Assembly: GCF_000296405.1 (NCBI RefSeq)
Contig: NZ_JH815195.1
Span: 1-34,942, forward strand
Reading direction: 5' to 3'
Length of the DNA stretch: 34,942 nt
Source of the DNA: Corynebacterium otitidis ATCC 51513
GTDB lineage: Bacteria > Actinomycetota > Actinomycetes > Mycobacteriales > Mycobacteriaceae
Within the stretch, counting starts at the first letter, position 1, and each line of letters starts with the position of its first letter. Shown here in pieces: positions 14,587 to 26,291 of the stretch. A program made the position numbers and the translations under genes. The notes under the pieces were generated by a model. That model did no database searches. It had not been told where the DNA came from and saw nothing but the letters and a program-made list of their open reading frames with translations.

Positions 14587-15666
14587 GCCGGCGTCGCGGG
14601 GCCCGCGCCGGGCCATGCGCAGCGCGGCGCGGCCACGGCGCAGGGTGGTGCGCCACGCCCTATCGAGCGGCGGGTCGGTCTCGTCGTCGGCGCTGCGGCG
14701 CGGCACGACGACCTCGAGGGCGCGCGGCACGGAGCACAGCCGCATCTCGCGGCGGGTGCCGACGAGCTCCCCGTCGACCTGGAAGGGCAGCTCCTTTACC
14801 GAGGAGAGGCGCACGGCCTCGGCGTCGTCGACGGTGAGCACCGCGCCCTCGAGGAGCCGGCGGGCGGCGCTGTCGTGGCCGAGCCCGCCGAGGTAGAGCA
14901 GGCCGCGGATCCCCCGCTGGCCGCGGGTCTCGGGGATGGCGAAGAGCCCGATGCCGCGGTCGAAGGAGTTCTTCGGGTTGGTGACGACCGGAAGCGGCCC
15001 GAGGTAGGTCCACGGGTTGGTGTTGGAGGCGAACACGACGGGCAGCCCGCGGGCGCGCCAGGGCCTGCCGCCGGCGCGGCGGGCGTCGACGTCGACGCTG
15101 GGCGGGCGGCGGCGCGCGGCGAGCCAGGCCTGCGCGGCGACGGCGAGGTAGCGCAGCGGGGTGGCGCTGCGCCCGCGGGAGCGGGCGCGCTCCATGCGGG
15201 CGATGACGTCGGCATCGACGCCGCAGCCGGCGTTGACGACGAACCAGCCCTCGTCCCAGCGCCCGAGGCTTACGGTTCGGAAGCTGCCCGCCGCGAGCCC
15301 CTCGGCGAGCTCCCGGGCGGCGCTCGCGGGGTCGGGCGCGAAGCCCAGCGCGCGGGAGAAGACGTTCGCCGAGCCGGCGGGCACGACGGCGAGCGCGGGG
15401 TAGTCGGCGGCGTTAGCGGCCGCGGGGTCGGCGGGCAGGAGCCCGTTGACGACCTCGTTGACGGTGCCGTCCCCGCCGAGCACGAGCACGACGTCGGCGT
15501 CGTCGCGCGTCAGGCCGTCAACGATGCGGCTCGCGTGGCCGGGGTAGTGGGTAAAAACGCTGCGCAGCCGGATATCGGGCACGGCCCTGATGGCGTAGAG
15601 CACCCGCCTGACGGTCGCGGGGCTCTGGCCGCTCGACTGCGGGTTGGAGATCATCAAGACGCGCAC
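14584..15666 (-). CDS. Diacylglycerol/sphingosine kinase-family lipid kinase
   Basis: This 360-residue protein has the DAGK catalytic domain. The nucleotide-binding motif is VLVLGGDGTVNEVVNGLLP (GGDGTVNE 64-71), followed by the ALAVVPAGSANVFSRALG segment that completes the active site. Related enzymes phosphorylate diacylglycerol or other membrane lipids; the substrate here is not determined. The C-terminal domain ends in an Arg-rich tail that may contact membrane. The GTG at 15666 is preceded by TAGGCT at 8 nt, which fits a leaderless mRNA. It stands 11 bp before mshD on the same strand. Confidence 0.88.
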   Translation of the reverse strand: MRVLMISNPQSSGQSPATVRRVLYAIRAVPDIRLRSVFTHYPGHASRIVDGLTRDDADVVLVLGGDGTVNEVVNGLLPADPAAANAADYPALAVVPAGSANVFSRALGFAPDPASAARELAEGLAAGSFRTVSLGRWDEGWFVVNAGCGVDADVIARMERARSRGRSATPLRYLAVAAQAWLAARRRPPSVDVDARRAGGRPWRARGLPVVFASNTNPWTYLGPLPVVTNPKNSFDRGIGLFAIPETRGQRGIRGLLYLGGLGHDSAARRLLEGAVLTVDDAEAVRLSSVKELPFQVDGELVGTRREMRLCSVPRALEVVVPRRSADDETDPPLDRAWRTTLRRGRAALRMARRGPRDAG

Positions 15667-15674
15667 GCTTAGAG

Positions 15675-15680
15675 AGCCTA
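15675..15680 (-). promoter_or_regulatory. -10 element for the lipid kinase gene
   Basis: TAGGCT on the minus strand ends 8 nt before the GTG at 15666. Confidence 0.45.
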
Positions 15681-15738
15681 ACCGGTTCCGCGCGACCGCC
15701 CGGCGCGCCTGCTGCCCGGCGGGTGGGGCCTGCGCCGC

Positions 15739-15744
15739 TACGCT
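15739..15744 (+). promoter_or_regulatory. Weak -10 element for the nitrobindin-like gene
   Basis: TACGCT ends 8 nt before the ATG at 15753, with no ribosome binding site. Confidence 0.3.
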
Positions 15745-15752
15745 TGGTGGCC

Positions 15753-16394
15753 ATGAGCGATGAGCAGCAGCCCACCCCGGGCCCGTTGAGCGGCAACGAG
15801 GCCGTCAACCGCGCGGCCCGGGAGTGGCAGAAGTCAGCGAAGCAGAACATCCCGGCGTTCGGGGACCTGCCGGTGCCCGACGACACGGCGAACCTGCGCG
15901 AGGGCCCGAACCTCCACGACGGGCTGCTCGCGCTGTTGCCCCTGGTGGGCGTGTGGCGCGGCACGGGCCAGGCCGATACCCCGGAGGACGGGGAGTATTC
16001 CTTCGGCCAGCAGCTCGTCGTCGCCCACGACGGGGAGAACTACTTAAGCTTCCAGTCGCGCACGTGGCACCTCGACGACGAGGGCAACGCCACGAGGCTC
16101 GGGGAGCGCGAGTCGGGCTTCTGGCGGATCGGCACGGACGACGAGATCGAGGTGGTGCTCACCCACTCGACGGGCGTCTCCGAGATCATGTACGGCACCC
16201 CGCTCAACGAGCGCTCGTGGCAGCTGTCCTCGGCCTCGACGATGGTCACCGAGCGCGGCCCGAAGAACCTCGGGCCCGGCAAGCGGCTCTACGGGCTCAT
16301 GCCGAACAACCACCTCGGCTGGGTCGACGAGCGGCTCGTCGGCGAGGAGCTCCACCCGCGCATGTCCGCGGAGCTCCAGCGCGTCATCGGCTAG
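15753..16394 (+). CDS. Nitrobindin-like FABP-fold heme protein (DUF1794 family)
   Basis: This 213-residue protein fits the nitrobindin family, ten-stranded beta-barrels that bind heme; characterised members isomerise peroxynitrite to nitrate. The barrel begins at LLPLVGVWRGTGQADTPEDGEYSF, the degenerate form of the GxWxGxGxGxYP motif, and ends near LHPRMSAELQRVIG, where the heme-ligating His lies in homologues. About 60 extra N-terminal residues, Pro- and Glu-rich, precede the barrel. The ATG at 15753 starts MSDEQQP. It is divergent from the lipid kinase. Confidence 0.85.
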   Translation: MSDEQQPTPGPLSGNEAVNRAAREWQKSAKQNIPAFGDLPVPDDTANLREGPNLHDGLLALLPLVGVWRGTGQADTPEDGEYSFGQQLVVAHDGENYLSFQSRTWHLDDEGNATRLGERESGFWRIGTDDEIEVVLTHSTGVSEIMYGTPLNERSWQLSSASTMVTERGPKNLGPGKRLYGLMPNNHLGWVDERLVGEELHPRMSAELQRVIG

Positions 16395-16421
16395 TTCCCC
16401 GCCGGCCGCGCGGCGGGCCTT

Positions 16422-17369
16422 TTAGGACTCGACGCCGAGGCCCGCCTCGAAGAGGCGGCGGATCTCGCCCGCGCCCTTAGGCTCGGGCAGCTCGCGCCCG
16501 TCGAGGTTCGTGACCCTAACCGCGAGCCGCACGGAGCTCAACAGCCACACCCCGTCCGCGGCGAGCAGGTCGTCGACGGTCATCTCCTTGTCCACGCACT
16601 CCCAGCCGCGCTCCTCGGCGTGCTCGAAGACCGCGGCCTTCGTCGTGCCCGGCAGGATGTCGCCCGCCGCGGCCGGGGTGGCGAGCGTGCCCGGCCCGCC
16701 GCCCTCGCCCAGCGTCACGGTGACGAGCGTCGACGTCGCGCCCTCCAGCACCCGCGCCGGGTCGGCGCCCTTGTCGACGAAGATGACGTCGTCGAAGCCG
16801 TCGCGCTTCGCGGCGCGCACCGCCGACTGCGTCGCCGCGTAGTCGAGCGACTTCGCCCCGAGGCTCAGCCAATGCGGCCGCGGCTCCGCATCCGAGGCCG
16901 GCTCGTCGATCGTGTAGCCGCGCGACGTCGTCATCGCGCGCACCCCGCCGTCGCGCTGGGCGTAGATGTTCTCCCCCACCGGCTGGATCGTCAGCCACGC
17001 CGAGGGCCGACCCGTGGCCGCGCGGCCGCGGGAGTAGAGCCACTTCACCCGCCCGTCGGCGTCCCCGCGCTCCGCGCGCCACAGGTCCACCGCCTCGCGG
17101 GTCGCGGCCCGCCAGTGCTCGAGGTTCGGCTCCGGCAGCGCGAGCAGCGCCGCGGAACGCCGGAAGCGGCGCTCGTGGCGCTCGACGTTGCGCGGCTTCC
17201 CGCGGTGCAGAAGGATCGTCTCGAAGATCCCGTCGCCGCGCTCCACGGCGGAGTCGTCGAAGTAGAGCAGCGGGCGCGCCGGGTCGCGCCTGGCGCGCTC
17301 GCCCGTCTCCGGGTCGATGGTGAGGATGATCGGCTGGGCGCCCGCGGCGCCCTCGTGAGTGGAGGCCAT
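16422..17369 (-). CDS. pabC: Aminodeoxychorismate lyase / fold-type IV PLP aminotransferase
   Basis: This 315-residue PLP enzyme is most likely 4-amino-4-deoxychorismate lyase, which makes p-aminobenzoate for folate. Motifs are YFDDSAVERGDGIFETILLHRG near the N terminus, the PLP lysine in LGAKSLDYA (Lys173), and EGATSTLVTV followed by ILPGTTKAAV. The same fold includes D-amino-acid and branched-chain aminotransferases, so specificity is inferred from the match and from its folate-linked neighbour ygfZ. The ATG at 17369 has TAGCGT six nt upstream. Confidence 0.85.
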   Translation of the reverse strand: MASTHEGAAGAQPIILTIDPETGERARRDPARPLLYFDDSAVERGDGIFETILLHRGKPRNVERHERRFRRSAALLALPEPNLEHWRAATREAVDLWRAERGDADGRVKWLYSRGRAATGRPSAWLTIQPVGENIYAQRDGGVRAMTTSRGYTIDEPASDAEPRPHWLSLGAKSLDYAATQSAVRAAKRDGFDDVIFVDKGADPARVLEGATSTLVTVTLGEGGGPGTLATPAAAGDILPGTTKAAVFEHAEERGWECVDKEMTVDDLLAADGVWLLSSVRLAVRVTNLDGRELPEPKGAGEIRRLFEAGLGVES

Positions 17370-17375
17370 GCCCCC

Positions 17376-17394
17376 ACGCTACGCGCGCTAGGAT
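17376..17394. promoter_or_regulatory. Divergent leaderless -10 elements for pabC and ygfZ
   Basis: The 32-bp gap between the two start codons holds TAGCGT on the minus strand (17376-17381, 6 nt before pabC ATG) and TAGGAT on the plus strand (17389-17394, 7 nt before ygfZ ATG). Any -35 elements would have to lie inside the opposite gene. Confidence 0.55.
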
Positions 17395-17401
17395 CGGCAC
17401 C

Positions 17402-18529
17402 ATGGCTTCTAGCGAGGGCAGCGAGAACAACCTCTCCTACCGCTCCCCGCTGCTCGGCCGGGACGGCGCGAGCCCGCTCACAACCGACGCGGAGCTCGCC
17501 CCCGACGCCGAGGGCGTGGCCTGGCACTACGGCGACCCGCTCGTCGAGCAGCGCGCCGTCGACGGGCCCGGCATGGTCGTCGACCGCTCCCACCGGGTCG
17601 TTGTGCGCGTCACCGGGGAGGAGGACGCGGTCTTCCTCAACAACCTCCTCTCCCAGAAGCTCGACGGCGCGAAGGAGGGCTTCAGCGCCGGGGTCCTCGA
17701 CCTCGACGTGCGCGGCCGCGTGCTCCACCAGGCCGACCTCACCCGCACCCCGTCTGGCTTCCTCCTCGACCTGCCCGCCGCCGACGCCGCGAGCCTCGAG
17801 GACTACCTCAAGGCCATGGTGTTCTGGTCCAAGGTCGACATCGACCGCGCCGACCTGGCCATCGTCACCGTGCTCGGCGGGAAGCACACCCCCGCCTCCC
17901 TCGGGGAGGCGCTCGCCGGGCTCCACCCCGAGTTCATCCGACGGCCCGCCGGCTGGCTCGGCGCGCCGCGCATCGACGTCGCCGTTCCCAGCGCCGAGCT
18001 CGAGGCCGCGATCGAGGCCCTCGAGCGCGCCGGGCTCTCCTTGGGCGGGCTCATGGCCTACACCGCCGAGCGCGTCCGCGCCCTTGCCCCCGAGCGCCAC
18101 GTCGACCTCGACGAGAAGGCCATCCCCCACGAGGTCGCCCACTGGATCGGCCGCGGCGACGTCGCGAGCTTCGTGCACCTCGACAAGGGCTGCTACCGCG
18201 GCCAGGAGACCGTCTCCCGCGTCGAGAACCTCGGCCGCGCACCAAGGCTGCTCGTGCTGCTCAACCTCGACGGCTCCGCGCCCAGCCTGCCCACGCCGGG
18301 CGCGGACCTCACCGTCGCGGGGCGGCGCGCCGGGCGGCTGGGCACCGTCGTCCACGACCACGAGCTCGGCCCCATCGCCCTCGGGCTGGTCAAGCGCAGC
18401 GCCCTCGACTCCGGCCAGCAGCTCGCCGCGGGCGACGTGGCCGCCGCCGTCGACCCCAACTCCCTGCCCACCGAGACCGAGGAGGGCGCCGGCCGCGCGG
18501 CGATCGAGCGGCTCCGCGGCCGGCGCTAG
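17402..18529 (+). CDS. ygfZ: Folate-binding protein YgfZ (T-protein/IBA57 family)
   Basis: This 375-residue protein belongs to the GcvT-like family of tetrahydrofolate-binding proteins that support iron-sulfur enzyme assembly or repair and tRNA modification. The diagnostic motif KGCYRGQE (262-269) contains the conserved Cys. RGRVLHQADLTRT and the C-terminal barrel (VAGRRAGRLGTVVHDHELG) match the family. The start is ATG at 17402, apparently leaderless. It is divergent from pabC, and both relate to folate. Confidence 0.93.
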   Translation: MASSEGSENNLSYRSPLLGRDGASPLTTDAELAPDAEGVAWHYGDPLVEQRAVDGPGMVVDRSHRVVVRVTGEEDAVFLNNLLSQKLDGAKEGFSAGVLDLDVRGRVLHQADLTRTPSGFLLDLPAADAASLEDYLKAMVFWSKVDIDRADLAIVTVLGGKHTPASLGEALAGLHPEFIRRPAGWLGAPRIDVAVPSAELEAAIEALERAGLSLGGLMAYTAERVRALAPERHVDLDEKAIPHEVAHWIGRGDVASFVHLDKGCYRGQETVSRVENLGRAPRLLVLLNLDGSAPSLPTPGADLTVAGRRAGRLGTVVHDHELGPIALGLVKRSALDSGQQLAAGDVAAAVDPNSLPTETEEGAGRAAIERLRGRR

Positions 18530-18728
18530 CCCCACGCCTGGCGGCGACGCGGCCGCGCCGGGGTGCCGTGGCCGGCGCGGTTCGCGCCCGCCCGCGGGCT
18601 GGTTAAGCACGGGCGGCTGCATATCACTAAGGTGTATGGCACCATCATCTAAGACATGTACAGCCGATGGGGCGCCCGCGCCGCGCTCGCGCCGCGCCGC
18701 GCCCCGACACTCCAAGGGGGTCAAGGCC
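18530..18728 (+). other. Intergenic region before the DUF3073 gene
   Basis: These 199 bp contain a possible -10 TAAGGT (18628-18633) and the AAGGGGG ribosome binding site for the next gene. A very GC-rich stretch (18670-18710) could fold in the 5' UTR. No other gene is seen. Confidence 0.35.
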
Positions 18729-18917
18729 ATGGGTCGCGGTCGCGCCAAAGCTAAGCAGACCAAAGTTGCACGTCGTCTCAAGTACAACTCTCCGGAGATG
18801 GACCTCGAGTCGCTGCAGCGGGAACTGGCCGCCAAGAACGCCGGCGACGACTCCGAGGACGCCGACGGCGGCCGGGACGACGCCCCCGCCGACCGCGGGG
18901 ACACCGACGACGACTAG
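18729..18917 (+). CDS. Small DUF3073 family protein
   Basis: This 62-residue protein matches the actinobacterial DUF3073 family. A basic N terminus (GRGRAKAKQTKVARRLKYNSPEMDLESLQRELAAK) is followed by an acidic tail rich in Asp. The function is unknown; the charge split suggests nucleic-acid or protein interaction. The ATG at 18729 has AAGGGGGTCAAGG upstream. It is convergent with guaA across a long GC-rich hairpin. Confidence 0.88.
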   Translation: MGRGRAKAKQTKVARRLKYNSPEMDLESLQRELAAKNAGDDSEDADGGRDDAPADRGDTDDD

Positions 18918-18963
18918 CCGCCGCCCGCCGCCGCGGCGATGAGCCCGGCGGCGATATTTTTTT

Positions 18964-19016
18964 GGGCGGGCCCCCACCCGGCGCTTACGGCCGGGGCGGG
19001 GGCCCGCCCTTCTTCT
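18964..19016 (+). terminator. Terminator after the DUF3073 gene
   Basis: A 12-bp stem GGGCGGGCCCCC/GGGGGCCCGCCC (18964-18975 and 18998-19009) contains an inner CCGGC/GCCGG stem and is followed by TTCTTCT. It lies between convergent genes. Confidence 0.7.
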
Positions 19017-19044
19017 CGCGCCGCCCGCGGGCTCCCCGCGGGCG

Positions 19045-20610
19045 CTACTCCCACTCGATGGTTCCCGGCGGCTTCGACGTCACGTCGAGCACGACGCGGT
19101 TGACCTCGGGGACCTGGTTGGTAATCCGGGTGGAGATCCGCTCGAGCGCGTCGTAGGGCACCCGCACCCAGTCGGCGGTCATCGCGTCCTCCGAGGCGAC
19201 GGGCCGCAGCACCACCGGGTGGCCGTAAGTGCGCCCGTCGCCCTGCACGCCCACGGAGCGCACGTCCGCGAGCAGCACCACCGGGCACTGCCAAATCTCG
19301 CCGTCGAGGCCCGCGCGGGTGAGCTCCTCGCGGGCGATAGCGTCCGCGGCGCGCAGCGTCTCGAGCCGGGACGCGGTGACCTCGCCGATGATGCGGATGC
19401 CCAGGCCTGGGCCGGGGAACGGCTGGCGGTTGACGATCTCCTCGGGCAGGCCGAGCTCGCGGCCCACGGCGCGCACCTCATCCTTGAAAAGCAGCCACAG
19501 CGGCTCGACGAGGTCGAACTCCACGTCGTCGGGCAGCCCGCCGACGTTGTGGTGGCTCTTGATCGTCGCGGTGCCCGAGCCGCCGCCGGACTCGACGACG
19601 TCCGGGTAGAGCGTGCCCTGCACAAGGTAGCCGACGTCCTCGCCCTCGAGCACGTTGGCGACCGCGCGCTCGAACGAGCGGATGAACTCCGCGCCGATGG
19701 CCTTGCGCTTCGCCTCCGGGTCGGTGAGGCCCGCAAGCTTCGAGAGGAACGCGTCCTTCTCGTCGACGGTGACGAGCCTCGCGCCCGTCGCGTTGACGAA
19801 GTCGTGCTCGACCTGGGTGCGCTCCCCCTGGCGCAGCAGCCCGTGGTCGACGAACACGCACGTGAGGCGGTCGCCGATGGCGCGCTGCACGAGCGCGGCG
19901 GCGACCGCGGAGTCCACGCCGCCCGACAGGCCGCAGATCGCGCGGCCGTCGCCGACCTGGCGGCGCACGTCGTCGATGAGCTGCTCAGCGATGTGAGAGG
20001 GCGTCCACGTCTGCTCCAGCCCCGCGATCGAGGTGAGGAACCGCTCGAGCACCGTCTGCCCGTTCGGCGAGTGGCGCACCTCGGGGTGGTACTGCACCCC
20101 CGCAAACCGGCGGGACTCGTCCTCGAAGGCGGCGACCGGCGCGCCCGGGCTCGAGGCCGTCACGGTGAAGCCCCGAGGCGCCTCGGTGACCGAGTCGCCG
20201 TGGCTCATCCACACCTCGTGGGTCTCAGGCAGCCCGCCGTGGAGCACGCCCGCGCCGCAGGTGAGCTGCGTGCGGCCGAACTCGCGCTCCCCGGTCGCGG
20301 CGACCGTGCCGCCGAGCGCGTTGGCCATGACCTGGAAGCCGTAGCAGATGCCGAGCACCGGCAGGCCCAACTCGAAGATCTCCTCGTCGAGCCGCGGCGC
20401 GTCCTCGACGTTCACCGAGGACGGCCCGCCCGACAGGATGAGGGCCGCGGGGTTCTTCTCGCGGACCTCCGCGGCGGTGATCGTGTGGGGCACCACCTCG
20501 GAGTAGATGCGGGCCTCGCGCACGCGGCGCGCGATGAGCTGTGCGTACTGGGCGCCGAAGTCGACGACCAAAACCGGTTGCGGAAGCGTGTGTCGCTGCG
20601 TCACAGTCAT
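19045..20610 (-). CDS. guaA: GMP synthase (glutamine-hydrolysing) GuaA
   Basis: This 521-residue cytoplasmic enzyme aminates XMP to GMP using glutamine and ATP. The N-terminal class I amidotransferase has Cys89 (LGICYGFQ) and His175/Glu177 (YHPEV). The ATP pyrophosphatase P-loop SGGVDS is at 229-234, and the C-terminal dimerisation domain ends [15 protein letters not shown] lies only 2 nt before the ATG at 20610 but 8 nt before an in-frame GTG at 20604, so the true start could be codon 3. It is 66 bp downstream of guaB3. Confidence 0.98.
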   Translation of the reverse strand: MTVTQRHTLPQPVLVVDFGAQYAQLIARRVREARIYSEVVPHTITAAEVREKNPAALILSGGPSSVNVEDAPRLDEEIFELGLPVLGICYGFQVMANALGGTVAATGEREFGRTQLTCGAGVLHGGLPETHEVWMSHGDSVTEAPRGFTVTASSPGAPVAAFEDESRRFAGVQYHPEVRHSPNGQTVLERFLTSIAGLEQTWTPSHIAEQLIDDVRRQVGDGRAICGLSGGVDSAVAAALVQRAIGDRLTCVFVDHGLLRQGERTQVEHDFVNATGARLVTVDEKDAFLSKLAGLTDPEAKRKAIGAEFIRSFERAVANVLEGEDVGYLVQGTLYPDVVESGGGSGTATIKSHHNVGGLPDDVEFDLVEPLWLLFKDEVRAVGRELGLPEEIVNRQPFPGPGLGIRIIGEVTASRLETLRAADAIAREELTRAGLDGEIWQCPVVLLADVRSVGVQGDGRTYGHPVVLRPVASEDAMTADWVRVPYDALERISTRITNQVPEVNRVVLDVTSKPPGTIEWE

Positions 20611-20676
20611 GCACCCTACCGCACCGGCCGGGCCCCGTCGCCCGGCGGGCTCCGCCGGGCCGGGCCGCAGGCGTTG

Positions 20677-21792
20677 CTAGAGGGCGACGGTGAGCCCGAC
20701 GCGCTGGAAGGACTTTAAGTCCGTGTAGCCGCACTTCGCCATCGCGCGGCGCAGCCCGCCCACGAGATTCGTCGTGCCGTCCGGCTCGCTCGCGGGGCCG
20801 TAGAGGATCTCCTCGAGCGCGGGGCGCTCCCCGGCCTCGGCGACGCGCTCGACGCGGCCGCGCGGGAAGCTCGGGTGGGCGGCGACCGACGGCCAGTAGA
20901 ACCCGCCGCCGGCGGCCTCCCGGGCGCGGGCGAGCGGCCGGTCGACGACGACGGCGTCCGCGCCGCAGGCGATCGCCTTGGCGATGTCGCCCGAGGTGGC
21001 GATCTCCCCGTCGGCGAGCAGGTGCACGTACCGCCCACCCGTCTCGTCGAGGTAGTCGCGCCGGGCGGCCTGCGCGTCGGCGATGGCGGTGGCCATCGCC
21101 GAGCCGATGCCCAGCGCCTCGGCGTTGGTGTTCGTGCCGCTGCCGACGATGACGCCCACCGCGCCGGTGCGCATGAGGTGCAGCGCGGTCGTGTAGTCGC
21201 TCACCCCGCCCGCGACGACCGGCACGTCGAGCCCGCCGATGAAGTCCTTGAGGTTGAGCGGGTCACCGGCGTGGTTGACGTGCTCGGCGGAGATGATCGT
21301 GCCCTGGATGACGAGCAGCTCCACCCCGGCGGCCACGAGCCCCGGCGCGAGCTCCCGGGCCCGCTGCGGGGAGACCCTCGCTGCGACCGTCGCGCCGGAC
21401 TCGCGGACCTCGCCGATGCGCTCGGCGAGGAGCCCCTCGTCGATGGGCGCGGCGTGGAGGCGCTGCAGCTGCCGGTTCGAGGAGCCGGCGTCGGGCTGGT
21501 CGAGCACGGCGCGGACCGCGGCCCCGACGTCGCGGTGGCGGCCCCACAGCCCCTCGGCGTTGATGATCGCCAGGCCGCCGAGCCGGGCGTACTCCTTGAC
21601 GAACTCCGGCCCGGCGAGCGCGTCGGTGGGGTGGGCGACGACCGGCACGTCGAAGCGGTAGGCGTCGATGTGCCAGGAGGTGTCCACCTCTTTCGACGAG
21701 CGGGTGCGGCGGGCCGGCTGGAGCGAGACGTCCGCCAGCCGGTAGGTGCGGCGCGCCTCGCGGCCGACGCCGATCTCCACGGTGTCGCGCAT
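20677..21792 (-). CDS. guaB3: GuaB3-family IMP dehydrogenase-related protein
   Basis: This 371-residue TIM-barrel protein is related to IMP dehydrogenase but has no CBS domains. It follows guaB2, the usual actinobacterial order. Family segments include VEIGVGREARRTYRLADVSL, VVAHPTDALAGPEFV and DIAKAIACGADAVVV. In IMPDH and GMP reductase a catalytic Cys sits in a GxxCTTR loop; here the equivalent segment reads GSGTNTNAEALG (217-228) without Cys. A cyanobacterial GuaB3 has been reported to act as a GMP reductase, as I recall. With this loop, activity is doubtful. The start is ATG at 21792. Confidence 0.92.
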   Translation of the reverse strand: MRDTVEIGVGREARRTYRLADVSLQPARRTRSSKEVDTSWHIDAYRFDVPVVAHPTDALAGPEFVKEYARLGGLAIINAEGLWGRHRDVGAAVRAVLDQPDAGSSNRQLQRLHAAPIDEGLLAERIGEVRESGATVAARVSPQRARELAPGLVAAGVELLVIQGTIISAEHVNHAGDPLNLKDFIGGLDVPVVAGGVSDYTTALHLMRTGAVGVIVGSGTNTNAEALGIGSAMATAIADAQAARRDYLDETGGRYVHLLADGEIATSGDIAKAIACGADAVVVDRPLARAREAAGGGFYWPSVAAHPSFPRGRVERVAEAGERPALEEILYGPASEPDGTTNLVGGLRRAMAKCGYTDLKSFQRVGLTVAL

Positions 21793-21900
21793 GAGCTTTC
21801 TTCTGCCCTCTCTTGGTTTCGCGATGGTTCGGCGCCCGGGCCGTGGACCGGCCGCGGGCGCCTTTTGAGGTCCCCGCCCGGCGGGCGGGGACGGCCCCTC

Positions 21901-23442
<1,542 letters not shown>

Positions 23443-23557
23443 CTATTCGCCTCGCGGGATCCCTGCGCTTCGTTGGGGGTGCGCCGCGGCCGACCACGGC
23501 GCCCGCCTCGACCCACACTGTAGTGCTCCGAGCGGGCGTTTCTGATAATTGGGGGAA

Positions 23558-23587
23558 TTGCCGGCCCGGCCAACTACAACCTAGGAT
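23558..23587 (+). promoter_or_regulatory. Promoter for the DUF5319 gene (leaderless)
   Basis: -35 TTGCCG (23558-23563), an 18-nt spacer and -10 TAGGAT (23582-23587) are followed by 7 nt and the GTG at 23595. Confidence 0.55.
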
Positions 23588-23594
23588 TGACCGC

Positions 23595-23966
23595 GTGTTC
23601 TTTGACTCGCAGATGCCCGAAGACCCCTTCGCGAACGACCCCCGAGACCCGGCGGCGTTCCTCATGGAGGACGAGGAGTTCGAGCCGCTGTCCGACGAGG
23701 AACGCGCCGGCGTGCAGCGCGACCTGACCATCGCCTTAGAGTGCGAGCGGATGCTCGCCCCGAAGGGCGTGCACGGCATCTTCTTCTACTGCGAGGAGTG
23801 CGCCGAGAACCACTACTTCTCGTGGACGATCCTCATCTCGAACATGAGGGCCACGCTCGCCGACAACCCGAGCCCCATCCACGAGCCGGGCGCGGACATC
23901 AACCCCGCGAACTACGTGCCGTGGGAGTACGCCGTCGGCTACGTCGACGGCGCCGCGGGGCGCTAG
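23595..23966 (+). CDS. DUF5319 family protein
   Basis: This 123-residue acidic protein belongs to the actinobacterial DUF5319 family, the homologue of the gene beside guaB2 in mycobacteria. A CxxC pair in FFYCEECAENHYF (Cys66, Cys69) followed by His could bind a metal or be redox active; this is inferred. It ends in NYVPWEYAVGYVDG. The GTG start at 23595 is supported by a full promoter placed for a leaderless transcript. No function is established. It is divergent from guaB2. Confidence 0.85.
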   Translation: MFFDSQMPEDPFANDPRDPAAFLMEDEEFEPLSDEERAGVQRDLTIALECERMLAPKGVHGIFFYCEECAENHYFSWTILISNMRATLADNPSPIHEPGADINPANYVPWEYAVGYVDGAAGR

Positions 23967-24135
23967 CGGTAGCTTCCAGGTTTCCCGCGCGTTGCCGGGG
24001 CGTTGCCCGCCCGCCGCGCGGGGTTACGGGGCCGACTCTTTCGCGACAGATTCGGTTTACAAGCTCCGCCCATACTGTCCTCCCGGGTGCCACGACGAGG
24101 GAAACCAGGCGCCCGAAAGGGGGACAGAGAAAGCC

Positions 24136-24447
24136 ATGCTCCAGCATTCACTAGTCGATCTCCTGCCCGGGCCGAACGCGGACTTGTGGGAGTGGCAGCT
24201 AGACGGCGCCTGCCGCGGGGAGGACGCCGAGCTGTTCTACCACCCGGACGGGGAGCGCGGCCGCGCGCGGCTGCGCCGCGAGCAGCGCGCCAAGGAGATC
24301 TGTCGGGCCTGCCCGGTCATCGAGCCGTGCCGCCGCCACGCCCTCGAGTGCGCCGAGCCCTACGGCATCTGGGGCGGCCTCACCGAGAACGAGCGGCGCA
24401 TGATCTTGAAGCGCCGCACGTACCGGCCGGCGCACCGGCGCCCCTAG
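24136..24447 (+). CDS. whcB: WhiB-family iron-sulfur transcription factor (WhiB3/WhcB type)
   Basis: This 103-residue redox-sensing regulator binds a 4Fe-4S cluster through Cys26, Cys56, Cys59 and Cys65 (C-x29-C-x2-C-x5-C). The G-I-W-G-G turn (77-81) precedes a basic C terminus (RRMILKRRTYRPAHRR) used for DNA binding. PGPNADLWEWQLDGACRGED and HPDGERGRARLRREQRAKEIC match mycobacterial WhiB3 closely. Position beside groEL and guaB2 is the same as whiB3/whcB in relatives. ATG 24136 is preceded by AAAGGGGGACAGAGAAAG. The sigD and anti-sigma genes expected upstream are absent. Confidence 0.92.
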   Translation: MLQHSLVDLLPGPNADLWEWQLDGACRGEDAELFYHPDGERGRARLRREQRAKEICRACPVIEPCRRHALECAEPYGIWGGLTENERRMILKRRTYRPAHRRP

Positions 24448-24500
24448 GGAGAGCCAGCTAGCTACCCGCGCCCGTCGACCAGGGCGCGGGCACGGCAAAC

Positions 24501-24540
24501 GCCGCGGCCCCGGGAGGTGATTCCCTCCCGGGGCCGCGGC
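24501..24540. terminator. Bidirectional stem-loop between whcB and groEL
   Basis: A 17-bp perfect stem (24501-24517 with 24524-24540) and 6-nt loop lies between convergent genes. A smaller CCCGCGCCC/GGGCGCGGG hairpin precedes it. The minus side is followed by GTTTG, the plus side by GCGTCGTTGTC. Confidence 0.75.
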
Positions 24541-24619
24541 GCGTCGTTGTCTCAAAGCCCTCCGCCCCGGCGCCACGCCGCCCGAGGGCGGCGGGGCGAG
24601 GGAGCGGGGCTAGCCGAGG

Positions 24620-26242
<1,623 letters not shown>

Positions 26243-26291
26243 TCACTCCTTGATTGATCTCAGGTGACGGTGTGGGTGTCGTTTTCGGGAG

